Shown: positions 8,450 through 16,307 of the stretch, piece after piece | Layout: every line of letters starts with the position of its first letter | Numbering within the stretch: position 1 is the first letter of the stretch | NCBI RefSeq assembly: GCF_000711795.1 | Contig: NZ_JONH01000012.1 | Coordinates: 1 to 64,000 of the forward strand | Source of the DNA: Vibrio pacinii DSM 19139 | GTDB lineage: Bacteria > Pseudomonadota > Gammaproteobacteria > Enterobacterales > Vibrionaceae | Length of the DNA stretch: 64,000 bases | Direction: 5' to 3' | Notes under the pieces: generated by a model | Databases searched by the model: none | What the model was told of the DNA's origin: nothing | Seen by the model: only the letters and a program-made list of their open reading frames with translations | Made by a program: the position numbers and the translations under genes

Positions 8450-9166
8450 GTGCAAAAATTATTGTCTAGCGTGTTGGTGATGTTGCCGATGGCCTCTTAT
8501 GCATTTACAAAAGTACCGAGTGTTCCTGAAGATATGCCTAAATGGCGTATTGGATATGCTATGTCTTCGTTGTATCCGGCAAAAATAACCGAAGCTTATG
8601 GAGTGAATGAGGAAAAGGATTGGACATCGTTTGTTCACAACGATATGCACTATATGCGCAGAACAGAGTTGAGTAGGATAAGGCAAGATATAGCTGATTA
8701 TGATGGTTTTGGTCTAGTTCTAGGGACACCTGTAACTAAGATTGGTCAGGTCGCTGGCACCCAAACATTACCGGACAGTATCTACATTTACTGGGCTTCC
8801 ATTTCAAACCAAAGATTTTTCACGACTAAATGGGATTTGTCACCCAATATCAAGACGGTGATGAGTACCAAAGAAACGTACACCAGATGGGATGGTGTTG
8901 TGAGAGATTGCTATCGCACCGATATGATTTTTGGTTTTTTGCCCAACGGGAACAGTAAAGTTTGGTTGCGTGGTTGTGGTGAATATAAATACATCACCGA
9001 GATAACACCAGATGCTGAGCTTGATGCTGATACTTTTGGCAATAACGCTGAAATTTATAAAGCGAACTACAGCGATAGAATTGCTGAAAGAGCTAAACAA
9101 GCGGGTGTGTCGATAGATCCCATCCCTTGGGACAAAGTCAATAAAGTCTACTCAGACATCAACTAG
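8450..9166 (+). CDS. DUF2931 putative T6SS immunity protein, copy 2 (tandem paralog)
   Basis: This closely related paralog follows copy 1 immediately: both share VPSVPEDMPKWRIGYAMSSL near the start and DPIPWDKVNKVY at the end, with scattered differences between. Starting at GTG 8450 gives MQKLLSSVLVMLPMASYAFT, a signal peptide of exactly the same length as in copy 1. An ATG at 8405 overlapping the upstream stop (TGATG) would add 15 residues with an odd N-terminus, so GTG is preferred though not proven. Duplicated immunity genes often arise when a cell keeps protection against a diverged or lost effector allele. No second effector lies next to it. Confidence 0.72.
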   Translation: MQKLLSSVLVMLPMASYAFTKVPSVPEDMPKWRIGYAMSSLYPAKITEAYGVNEEKDWTSFVHNDMHYMRRTELSRIRQDIADYDGFGLVLGTPVTKIGQVAGTQTLPDSIYIYWASISNQRFFTTKWDLSPNIKTVMSTKETYTRWDGVVRDCYRTDMIFGFLPNGNSKVWLRGCGEYKYITEITPDAELDADTFGNNAEIYKANYSDRIAERAKQAGVSIDPIPWDKVNKVYSDIN

Positions 9167-9180
9167 TTAAGTTCATTTAG

Positions 9181-10551
9181 TTAATCAGAGTCTCGGCAGT
9201 GCTTTTCGTGGTTAGGCGGAAGCTTCAATGATAGAGTGACTTTTAGTCCACCTAAGTGACTCGTAGAAAGCGACAGCTTACCACGGTAACTATGAGCCAT
9301 TTCGCTGACAATATTGAGGCCAAGACCGCTGCCGGGTGTTGTTTCATCTAACCTGACACCGCGCTGCGTGACTTGATTAACATCCTCGTTAGGAATTCCC
9401 GGTCCATCATCTTCAATAATAATATTAATGTCGCCGATTTCACCGGGCTCGGAGTAAACACGAATAATCGTATTCGACCACTTGTAGGCGTTCTCAAGTA
9501 GGTTGCCGACCATTTCATCTAGGTCGGTTTGCTCTACAGCGACATCGATTTCAGAATCTAACTCGTTAACCAAAGTGATTTGACGGTTCGCATAGAGCTT
9601 GTCAAATGCCATCGAAATCGCATCGACCCTTGATGCTACGTTGCTACGCACGGAAAGAATATTCTTCGATCCTGCCATGCGGGCTCGGCCAAGATGATAA
9701 TCAATCTGGCTTTGAATTTGTTCGACAGAAGGCAGTAAGTGCTGTTGAGTATTAGAGTCCAAGTTATTGATTTCGTTTTTGAGTACCGAAAGGGGCGTTT
9801 TTAATGCATGGGATAAGTTACCACCATGATGCCGAGCGCGTTCGAGTAACTCTTGATAGTGGAACAGTAGCGCATTGAGATCAGAGACGACGGGCGAGAC
9901 TTCTTTCGGATAGTCTTGGTCAAGGCGTGTTTTATCTCCGCTGCGCAGTTGAGCCAACTCTTTTTGCATTTTGGTCAATGGACTCAGCGACCACTGAACT
10001 TGCAACATGATGACGAGAAGTACGCCAAAATAGAGTAGCGCAAGAATGACCCACAACTGACTCATAAGGTCGCGCACCGTATCTTTAATCGGTTGCTCAT
10101 CGATACCAATTAGTACTTGAATTGGCCCTTTGTAATCGGGGTAATAGAGATTCGTTTTGACGAAAATTAGTGTCTCACCGCGCGCGCCGAGCATCTCTTT
10201 AGCGTTACGTTCAGACACCATGGTTTTATCCCACAATGAGCGCGAACGCAGTAAATCAGAGTCAGTCTGAGCAGACCAATAAAGCCCGCTGTAAGGTCGA
10301 TTAAAACGCGGATCAGAAAGCGCATTAGCCAGTGTGATATTGCCGGTTTCATCCGCCTCAATCGACGCGGATATTTCGTCGATAAATAGATTTAATTGTC
10401 CTTTAGTGTCATCGACCATGTAGTTGAGTACTTGGTTCGGGACACTGATTCCAGCAGCAAAAACCATCGCGGTTAGCCACACAATGGCAGCCAGTACTAA
10501 GCGACTTTTAAGGCTCAGGCGCTTGAGAGTTGGACGTATTTTATTTGGCAT
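9181..10551 (-). CDS. Sensor histidine kinase, CarS/VprB-like
   Basis: A 456-residue membrane sensor: TM1 about 17-37, a periplasmic domain of about 120 residues, TM2 about 166-186, then HAMP and the kinase core. The H-box reads NLSHALKTPL with His248. The ATP-binding N-box (NLLENAYKWS), G1 (IEDDGPGIP) and G2 (GSGLGLNIVSEM) motifs are intact. The start overlaps the regulator gene by 11 bases. The kinase-regulator pair with a small PepSY protein in front resembles V. cholerae carRS/vprAB, which controls lipid A glycinylation and polymyxin resistance. The alm genes are not in this window, so the target here is inferred only. Confidence 0.85.
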   Translation of the reverse strand: MPNKIRPTLKRLSLKSRLVLAAIVWLTAMVFAAGISVPNQVLNYMVDDTKGQLNLFIDEISASIEADETGNITLANALSDPRFNRPYSGLYWSAQTDSDLLRSRSLWDKTMVSERNAKEMLGARGETLIFVKTNLYYPDYKGPIQVLIGIDEQPIKDTVRDLMSQLWVILALLYFGVLLVIMLQVQWSLSPLTKMQKELAQLRSGDKTRLDQDYPKEVSPVVSDLNALLFHYQELLERARHHGGNLSHALKTPLSVLKNEINNLDSNTQQHLLPSVEQIQSQIDYHLGRARMAGSKNILSVRSNVASRVDAISMAFDKLYANRQITLVNELDSEIDVAVEQTDLDEMVGNLLENAYKWSNTIIRVYSEPGEIGDINIIIEDDGPGIPNEDVNQVTQRGVRLDETTPGSGLGLNIVSEMAHSYRGKLSLSTSHLGGLKVTLSLKLPPNHEKHCRDSD

Positions 10552-11200
10552 TCAATTGATACCCTAAACCGCGGACAGTCTTTATTACTTTAGGGGCGAT
10601 TTTTTTTCGGATTCGGCCAATGAAGACTTCAATTGTATTTGAGTCACGATCGAAATCTTGTTTATAGATATGCTCGACGAGCTCAGTGCGTGAAATGACT
10701 TTTTCTGGGTTATGCATAAAATAGGCAACAACTTTATATTCCAAGGCGGTTAAGCTTACCGCTTGTCCTTGCCACATTACTTTTGACGTACGAGTATCTA
10801 GGCTCAAGTTGCCGACTTGTAGAATAGGTGAAGCACTGCCTGAAGCGCGGCGCAGTTGAGCACGAATACGAGCGGTGAGTTCGACCATCTCAAATGGCTT
10901 GGTAAGGTAGTCATCGGCGCCAGCATTGAGACCTTCAACGCGCTGAGTCAAGGTGTCACGGGCGCTCAAAATAATCACTGGGGTATTGATGTTTTCATCG
11001 CGAATGCCATTTAATACAGTTAAACCATCCAGTTTTGGTAACCCAAGATCTAATACAATCGCGTCCCACTCTTCAGATGTCGCGCGGTATAAAGCATCAA
11101 TGCCGTCTTGGGCAAGTTCTGGCACCCAGCCCGTCTGTTCCAGTGACTCAATAATTTGTTGGCCTAAACGTGGGTCATCTTCAACAACAAGAATTTTCAT
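10541..11200 (-). CDS. carR: OmpR/PhoB-family response regulator, CarR/VprA-like
   Basis: A 219-residue two-domain regulator. The receiver has the acidic pocket (VEDD), phospho-acceptor Asp51 in IVLDLGLP, the conserved Thr/Ser (ILSARD) and Lys (LTKPFE). The C-terminal winged helix ends with the usual TVRGLGYQL. It should bind DNA when phosphorylated by the kinase encoded just downstream. The whole sequence and the gene order (PepSY protein, regulator, kinase) fit the Vibrio CarR/VprA regulator as I remember it; the symbol is given on that basis and the general family is certain. Confidence 0.8.
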   Translation of the reverse strand: MKILVVEDDPRLGQQIIESLEQTGWVPELAQDGIDALYRATSEEWDAIVLDLGLPKLDGLTVLNGIRDENINTPVIILSARDTLTQRVEGLNAGADDYLTKPFEMVELTARIRAQLRRASGSASPILQVGNLSLDTRTSKVMWQGQAVSLTALEYKVVAYFMHNPEKVISRTELVEHIYKQDFDRDSNTIEVFIGRIRKKIAPKVIKTVRGLGYQLNAK

Positions 11201-11205
11201 AAGCG

Positions 11206-11613
11206 TTAGTCTTCTGTATTTTTAAGTGCTTGTCTGATGTTTCTGCCTTTAATTTGCAGCATTTCCAACGTCTGGGCGTTGTATTCAACTTTCAGAATGT
11301 TGTTATTGTGGTTTAGTTTTAGCTCGTAAATCCACATATCATCATCCTCTTCAAGTTCAACCTGAATAATTCGACCATGCAAGTCGCGCTCAACCACGGC
11401 GTACATTTCAGAAAATGGCTGAATATAGCCTTTTTTTACGGCGTCGTAGACTTCGTCTTGGTCCTCATCGAATTCAATACGAGTGCCCGGTTTGTGGACG
11501 TCTTGAACTAATGCATGACCATCATAGTCGTCGTGATCTTTTGCTATCGTAGGCCAAGCGAACAGTGTACATACCATCAAGACTATAAAATGTGTAATTG
11601 GACGTTTAGACAC
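11206..11613 (-). CDS. PepSY-domain periplasmic protein
   Basis: A 135-residue exported protein whose signal peptide ends near TIAKD, followed by an acidic segment and a PepSY-like beta-rich domain (MYAVVERDLHGRIIQVELEE, then EYNAQTLEML). Start is GTG 11613 with AAAGGGG 9 bases upstream. It lies five bases before the response regulator gene and is presumably co-transcribed with it and the kinase. Small PepSY proteins beside PhoPQ-like systems are thought to modulate the sensor's periplasmic domain; that role is inference from context. Confidence 0.75.
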   Translation of the reverse strand: MSKRPITHFIVLMVCTLFAWPTIAKDHDDYDGHALVQDVHKPGTRIEFDEDQDEVYDAVKKGYIQPFSEMYAVVERDLHGRIIQVELEEDDDMWIYELKLNHNNNILKVEYNAQTLEMLQIKGRNIRQALKNTED

Positions 11614-11683
11614 AATGGTACCCCTTTAAAGTTTCTCAATATGAGTATATGGACTCAAATATGAACGCCAAGTGAATTATCGA

Positions 11684-13423
11684 TTACTGGGTTAACTCAT
11701 CGGCGAAGATTTTGTCGCGCATTTTCCAAAATCGGCCAGATTTTCTGGCAATAACAAATTGTGGCGGTCGAAAGCGGTGTTGATTGTTCACCACTTTAGT
11801 TGGTGAAGCGTCTTCAAATGGGCGGTGTTTGTCAGCAAGATGAGGACGAACAAACTGATCTTTAAAGCGCTGTTTCTGATTTTTAGTTGTGAGTGACCAA
11901 AATTCGCTGACTTTAGCCTGATTTTCGCCGATATAACAAACCTTAAGACTACTTTTTCCCTTGTCATCTTTATGCACGGTTAAATCCATCTCGATGCACT
12001 CGAAAACCAAGGCATCTTTTAGATTTAATGCCTCTTTAAGCTTTTTGTCAGGGTCGACTAAGGTTGCGTCACATTCATGACATATACGCGCGGCAATGTC
12101 ATTGTCTGCGCCACATTCACCGCAGTATTTGGCGCGAAAACGGTAGTTGCAATGCTCACGCTCTCCCGTTTCATCGTCTTCGAGAAAGCCCTGACATTTA
12201 CGACCAAAGTGTTCGATAAGAAAACCGTTGCTATCAAGCTTGCCCCAAAAGTTATTATTGAACCCGCAAGCAGGGCAGGGAATGGTAATGATTTCGCTGT
12301 CAGAATCGGGTTTGGGATCGCCAACTTCAGGCTGATAAAGATCGTAACTGTTACCCGCATAATCAAGCACTAAACACTCTTTTTTTCCGGGAGATAACCG
12401 TAATCCACGCCCAACAATTTGCTGATAGAGGCTAATTGATTCGGTTGGGCGTAAAATAGCAATGAGATCAACGTGGGGGGCGTCAAACCCAGTCGTCAGT
12501 ACTGAGACGTTAACCAGAAACTTAATCTGACGCTGTTTGAATTGGTCAATAATGCTATCGCGTTCGGGTGTCGGGGTATCACCGATAACAATGGCTGTTT
12601 GGCCGCTGGGTAAAAGCTGATAAATCTCTTGAGCGTGCCTGACGGTAGCGGCAAAAATCATCACACCTTGTTTCTCTTTAGCCATGCTAATGATCTGCTC
12701 AACAATTTGCGGGGTGGCTCGCTTGGCCTTGTCGATCACCATGTCGAGTTCTGCCTCTTTGTAGCGTCCTGTGCTTGCAGGTTTAAGCTGCGAGAAATCG
12801 TAACTTAACACGGGAGTATCCATCATTTTCGCGGGCGTCAGGAACTGTTCGTCAAGCAGGTAACGAATCGGCAGTTCAAAAATGCAATCTTTAAAAAACC
12901 GAGGTTCTTCACTACGCACTAAGCCGCGTGTGTGGTATTGGTAAATCCATCCCATGCCTAAGCGATAAGGGGTGGCCGTTAAACCGAGTACTTTGATGCC
13001 AGGGTTCTGTTCGCTGAGATGCTGAATGACTTTCTGGTAACTGGTGTTTTTGTCATCGGGAACGCGGTGGCACTCATCAATCACCAGCAATGAGAATTGA
13101 TTTTTGAACTGTTCAAGGTTACGAACGACCGATTGAACCGAGGCAAAGACCACTTGTTGATCGGTCTCTTTGCGGCCAAGTCCAGCCGAGAAAATGGCCC
13201 CTTTAAGATCATACCCTTCGTATTTTGCGTGGTTTTGTTCCACCAATTCTTTGACGTGGGCGAGAACAAGCACGCGTCCTTTGGCTAGCCGGGCGAGTTC
13301 TGCAATCACTAAGCTTTTGCCCGCTCCGGTAGGAAGCACCAATACCGCAGGTGTCGAGTGTTTACGAAAGTAATGGATGACAGCTTTGACAGAGTCAGCT
13401 TGGTATGGGCGAAGTGTATACAT
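11684..13423 (-). CDS. radD: DNA repair helicase-like ATPase RadD (YejH)
   Basis: A superfamily 2 helicase-type ATPase involved in RecA-dependent repair and DNA cross-over processing. Walker A is LPTGAGKS near residue 36, the DEAD-box equivalent is IDECHR, motif III is GLTATP, and motif VI is QQIVGRGLRLSPGK. The C-terminal half has the cysteine-rich zinc-binding region (CPACGF, CGECGADN, CHEC). Length (579 aa) and residues match E. coli RadD closely throughout. ATG 13423 is chosen because RadD starts with MxTLRPYQ; the frame extends seven codons upstream without an RBS. It is divergent from rsuA, as in E. coli. Confidence 0.92.
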   Translation of the reverse strand: MYTLRPYQADSVKAVIHYFRKHSTPAVLVLPTGAGKSLVIAELARLAKGRVLVLAHVKELVEQNHAKYEGYDLKGAIFSAGLGRKETDQQVVFASVQSVVRNLEQFKNQFSLLVIDECHRVPDDKNTSYQKVIQHLSEQNPGIKVLGLTATPYRLGMGWIYQYHTRGLVRSEEPRFFKDCIFELPIRYLLDEQFLTPAKMMDTPVLSYDFSQLKPASTGRYKEAELDMVIDKAKRATPQIVEQIISMAKEKQGVMIFAATVRHAQEIYQLLPSGQTAIVIGDTPTPERDSIIDQFKQRQIKFLVNVSVLTTGFDAPHVDLIAILRPTESISLYQQIVGRGLRLSPGKKECLVLDYAGNSYDLYQPEVGDPKPDSDSEIITIPCPACGFNNNFWGKLDSNGFLIEHFGRKCQGFLEDDETGEREHCNYRFRAKYCGECGADNDIAARICHECDATLVDPDKKLKEALNLKDALVFECIEMDLTVHKDDKGKSSLKVCYIGENQAKVSEFWSLTTKNQKQRFKDQFVRPHLADKHRPFEDASPTKVVNNQHRFRPPQFVIARKSGRFWKMRDKIFADELTQ

Positions 13424-13463
13424 AAATTGTGTGAAATAGCTCAACTATTTGGTCCAGTCGCAC

Positions 13464-13469
13464 TATAAT
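13464..13469 (+). promoter_or_regulatory. Putative -10 of the rsuA promoter
   Basis: A perfect TATAAT stands 28 bases before the rsuA ATG in the 73-base gap between divergent radD and rsuA. No good -35 at 17 bases is visible, so the call rests mainly on the -10 hexamer and position. Confidence 0.35.
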
Positions 13470-13496
13470 ACCTCACCTAAGAAAGATGAGGTATTC

Positions 13497-14198
13497 ATGC
13501 GTTTAGATAAATATCTATGCGACGCACTTGGTGCGACGCGAAAAGAAGCAACAAAAATCCTTAAAAGTGGTGAAGTCACGGTGAACGACGTCGTGCAAAA
13601 AAGTGGGGCGTTCAAAGTGACCGATGACTGCTGCGTAGAGTGGCAGGGCAGAGAAATTCACAAACTGGGTCCGCGCTATATCATGTTATTTAAACCAGAT
13701 GGTTTTGTGTGCTCGCATGAAGATGGCTTCAATCAAACGGCATTTATGTTGCTAGATGAAGTGAAAATGGACGAACTTCACTTTGCTGGACGATTAGACG
13801 TTGATACCACAGGTTTGGTTTTAATTACCGATGATGGTCAATGGTCACACCGTATTACATCACCAAAACACAAGTGTGAGAAAACCTACCGTGTTTGGCT
13901 TGTTGACCCGATATTAGATGATTACGTCGAAAAATTTGCCGAAGGCATTCAACTGCGGAGCGAAAAAGATCTGACGCTTCCTGCCAAGCTTGAGATTGTG
14001 GATCGTGAAGAGAACCAAGTATTACTGACCATTACCGAAGGTAAGTACCATCAAGTGAAGCGTATGTTCGCGGCATTGGGCAATAAGGTCGAGCATTTAC
14101 ACCGAGAGCGAATTGGTGCTATCGAATTATGTGATTCTCTAGAGCCTGGTGAATATCGCTACCTCACTCAAGATGAAATCGACTCTGTTTGGAAATAA
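13497..14198 (+). CDS. rsuA: 16S rRNA pseudouridine(516) synthase RsuA
   Basis: RsuA makes pseudouridine 516 in 16S rRNA. The 233-residue protein has an N-terminal S4 RNA-binding domain (MRLDKYLCDALGATRKEATK) and the catalytic domain with the motif GRLDVDTTGLVLITDDG, whose Asp is the nucleophile, and the late motif YHQVKRMFAALGN. ATG 13497 is chosen since family members start MRLDK and TGAGGT lies just upstream. The frame is open 16 codons further up without support. The order radD-rsuA-bcr is the same as in E. coli. Confidence 0.93.
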   Translation: MRLDKYLCDALGATRKEATKILKSGEVTVNDVVQKSGAFKVTDDCCVEWQGREIHKLGPRYIMLFKPDGFVCSHEDGFNQTAFMLLDEVKMDELHFAGRLDVDTTGLVLITDDGQWSHRITSPKHKCEKTYRVWLVDPILDDYVEKFAEGIQLRSEKDLTLPAKLEIVDREENQVLLTITEGKYHQVKRMFAALGNKVEHLHRERIGAIELCDSLEPGEYRYLTQDEIDSVWK

Positions 14199-14256
14199 TT
14201 CTAGGTTTAGGAAATGGTTTATTTCCAAATAGGAACTAGTCTTTTTGCTTTAAATG

Positions 14257-14287
14257 TTTGAGGATAGAACGCTCAAATATCTTTTTT
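14257..14287 (+). terminator. Probable terminator after rsuA
   Basis: TTTGAG pairs with CTCAAA across a 9-base loop and is followed by TATCTTTTTT. The stem is short and AT-rich, so termination may be partial, allowing some read-through to the bcr-type gene. Confidence 0.5.
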
Positions 14288-14397
14288 AGGTGTCGATCGT
14301 CATGTGTCTTCGCGATGAAGATACACGGCACCGTGATTCCATTCTGTTTGGTTGTAGCAAGGAGGCTGCACCTAATCCACAGCCGAGTAGGAGACTT

Positions 14398-15609
14398 ATG
14401 TCCGAGAATACCTCACCGCCATCTAATGTTAATGCGCCACAAATCAATTTGCTTTTATTTATTGTTCTCGGTGCCATCGGTGCACTAACGCCTCTGGCGA
14501 TTGATATGTATTTGCCAGCGATGCCAACGATTGCTCGCGATCTTGGTGTGCAACAAGGCGCTGTTCAGATTACGTTGACCGCTTATACGGCCGGTTTTGC
14601 TATTGGGCAGCTTATTCATGGCCCACTTGCAGATAGCTACGGGCGACGCCCAGTATTGATTTTAGGTATACTGTTCTTTGCTTTAGCATCCGTTGTCAGT
14701 GCAACAACCGAGGGTATTGAAGCATTGATGTGGATTCGTACCGCGCAAGGCTTTGCAGGAGCAGCCGCGGCCGTTGTGATTCAAGCGGTCGTACGAGATA
14801 TGTTTGATCGCGAAGACTTTGCACGAGCGATGTCATTTGTCACTTTAGTGGTCACGCTTGCTCCTTTGGTCGCGCCAATGATTGGTGGTTATGTTGCTAT
14901 TTGGTTTGGTTGGCGAGCCATTTTTTGGATATTAGCCGGCTTCTCTTTGGTTGTGATTGCTTTGGTATTGTGGAAGATCCCAGAAACATTGAGCGCTGAG
15001 AATAAGCAACCGTTCAGATTGCGAAATACCTTAAGAAACTATTCACGTCTGTTCCAAAACCCTCAAGCGCTTGGTTTGATTTTCTCGGGGGCGTTTTCGT
15101 TTGCAGGTATGTTTGCCTTTCTAACGGCGGGCTCGTTTGTTTATATTGATATTTATGGCGTGCGTCCTGACCAGTTTGGTTACCTGTTTGGTATGAACAT
15201 CATTGCGATGATCGTGATGACAAGTATTAATGGACGTTTGGTTAAAAAGGTTGGCTCACATACCATGTTGCGCTTTGGTTTAGCGGTGCAATTGTTGGCC
15301 GGATTCGGATTGTTCGCGACATGGTTATTTGATTGGGGACTGTGGGGGACCGTGATTTTTGTTGTGATGTTTATTGGCACACTATCAACCATAGGTAGCA
15401 ACAGTATGGGGCTACTTTTGAGCGGATACCCAACCATGGCAGGCACAGCATCTTCACTGGCAGGCACATTGCGTTTTGGTACCGGTTCGATCATTGGTGC
15501 CGTTGTCGCATGGTTGCCAGGCGGTGTAACATGGCCAATGGTATTAGTTATGAGCGCGTGTTCGATTATTTCGGCCGCGTGTTATTGGATGTATGGAAGA
15601 AAGGCGTGA
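14398..15609 (+). CDS. bcr: Bcr/CflA-family drug efflux transporter (MFS)
   Basis: A 403-residue inner-membrane proton antiporter of the 12-helix drug:H+ family. The signature after helix 1 (TPLAIDMYLPAMPTIARDL) and the loop 2-3 motif (GPLADSYGRRPVL) are typical of Bcr/CflA. ATG 14398 has GGAG at proper spacing, and the product then begins with a short polar tail before helix 1. The position after rsuA matches E. coli bcr (bicyclomycin resistance). Substrates in this species are not known. Its stop overlaps the start of the next gene (TGATG). Confidence 0.88.
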   Translation: MSENTSPPSNVNAPQINLLLFIVLGAIGALTPLAIDMYLPAMPTIARDLGVQQGAVQITLTAYTAGFAIGQLIHGPLADSYGRRPVLILGILFFALASVVSATTEGIEALMWIRTAQGFAGAAAAVVIQAVVRDMFDREDFARAMSFVTLVVTLAPLVAPMIGGYVAIWFGWRAIFWILAGFSLVVIALVLWKIPETLSAENKQPFRLRNTLRNYSRLFQNPQALGLIFSGAFSFAGMFAFLTAGSFVYIDIYGVRPDQFGYLFGMNIIAMIVMTSINGRLVKKVGSHTMLRFGLAVQLLAGFGLFATWLFDWGLWGTVIFVVMFIGTLSTIGSNSMGLLLSGYPTMAGTASSLAGTLRFGTGSIIGAVVAWLPGGVTWPMVLVMSACSIISAACYWMYGRKA

Positions 15610-16268
15610 TGTCGCAATATACCGTAGAAATACAAAAACTCGTGGATCAAGCACTAGAAGATATTGCTAAAGAGCATAAAGCGGGCAGGCTAAGCAATGG
15701 CTCGGTGGCTAACAATCTCTATCTGGTACGTTGGGTGACTAAAGCAATTAAATCGCAGCAGTTTCCGCGTATTGTTGTTGATGATCTTGTTCGTTGGCAA
15801 AAAATGGGTCGCTCAAAAGGCGATCAGGCCGGATTGATGACAACCTTCCAACGGATCTCGACTTATTATCAGCAGTTTTTCCCGCAAGGTGAACCAGAGC
15901 GTGTGATCAAAGATAAAGAGATCGATGCTTTTCTCGATATGATGGAAGCAAACGGTTGGGAAGTGTCGACGTCAGAGCCTTTGGTTGGCTGTGGCAAGGT
16001 GCAGATATTTATCGAAGGTTCTAATTCGTTGGCGCTTTGCTCGGATCAATGTGACGACTGCTTTGATGGTGAAGAACTGGTCAAACCGATGAATTGGTTT
16101 GTTCGTGGTCACCATGCTGATTTTATTGAAAAAGCATCAGCGGCAGGTTTTATGGTGCATAAAGTGACCGACTACAAATCAAATGTGAAATATCATGGTG
16201 AGTACCTGATTTTTCCTGCCAACCGCGGTAACCAGTTAGCTGAAATTCCCCTGAGCTTAACGGTCTAG
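15609..16268 (+). CDS. DUF2913 family protein
   Basis: A 219-residue soluble protein starting at ATG 15609, which overlaps the pump's stop codon by one base. Its layout matches the DUF2913 family common in Vibrionaceae: a conserved SNGSVANNLYLVRWVTKAIK helix near 27-46, LVRWQKMGRS near 60, a Cys cluster (LCSDQCDDCF) near 143-152, and FVRGHHADFIEKASAAG followed by KVTDYKSNVKYHGEY. The clustered cysteines could bind a metal. No function is known. Coupling to the pump is probably only transcriptional. Confidence 0.85.
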   Translation: MSQYTVEIQKLVDQALEDIAKEHKAGRLSNGSVANNLYLVRWVTKAIKSQQFPRIVVDDLVRWQKMGRSKGDQAGLMTTFQRISTYYQQFFPQGEPERVIKDKEIDAFLDMMEANGWEVSTSEPLVGCGKVQIFIEGSNSLALCSDQCDDCFDGEELVKPMNWFVRGHHADFIEKASAAGFMVHKVTDYKSNVKYHGEYLIFPANRGNQLAEIPLSLTV

Positions 16269-16278
16269 CTGAAACGAT

Positions 16279-16307
16279 AAAAGAGCTTCCATTACGGAAG
16301 CTCTTTT
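16279..16307. terminator. Bidirectional terminator between convergent genes
   Basis: AAAAGAGCTTCC pairs perfectly with GGAAGCTCTTTT around ATTAC. It serves the DUF2913 gene on the plus strand. The stop codon of the minus-strand YbjT-like gene lies inside its loop (16292-16294). Confidence 0.85.

Noticed and set aside
12058..12373. Open frames on both strands over the Cys-rich end of radD
   Set aside because: They are alternative frames of a gene whose own frame matches RadD along its full length.
15510..15609. Possible frameshift between the Bcr-type pump and DUF2913 because the frames overlap by 100 bases
   Set aside because: The pump ends naturally and DUF2913 has a good ATG at 15609 in a TGATG overlap; this is ordinary coupling.
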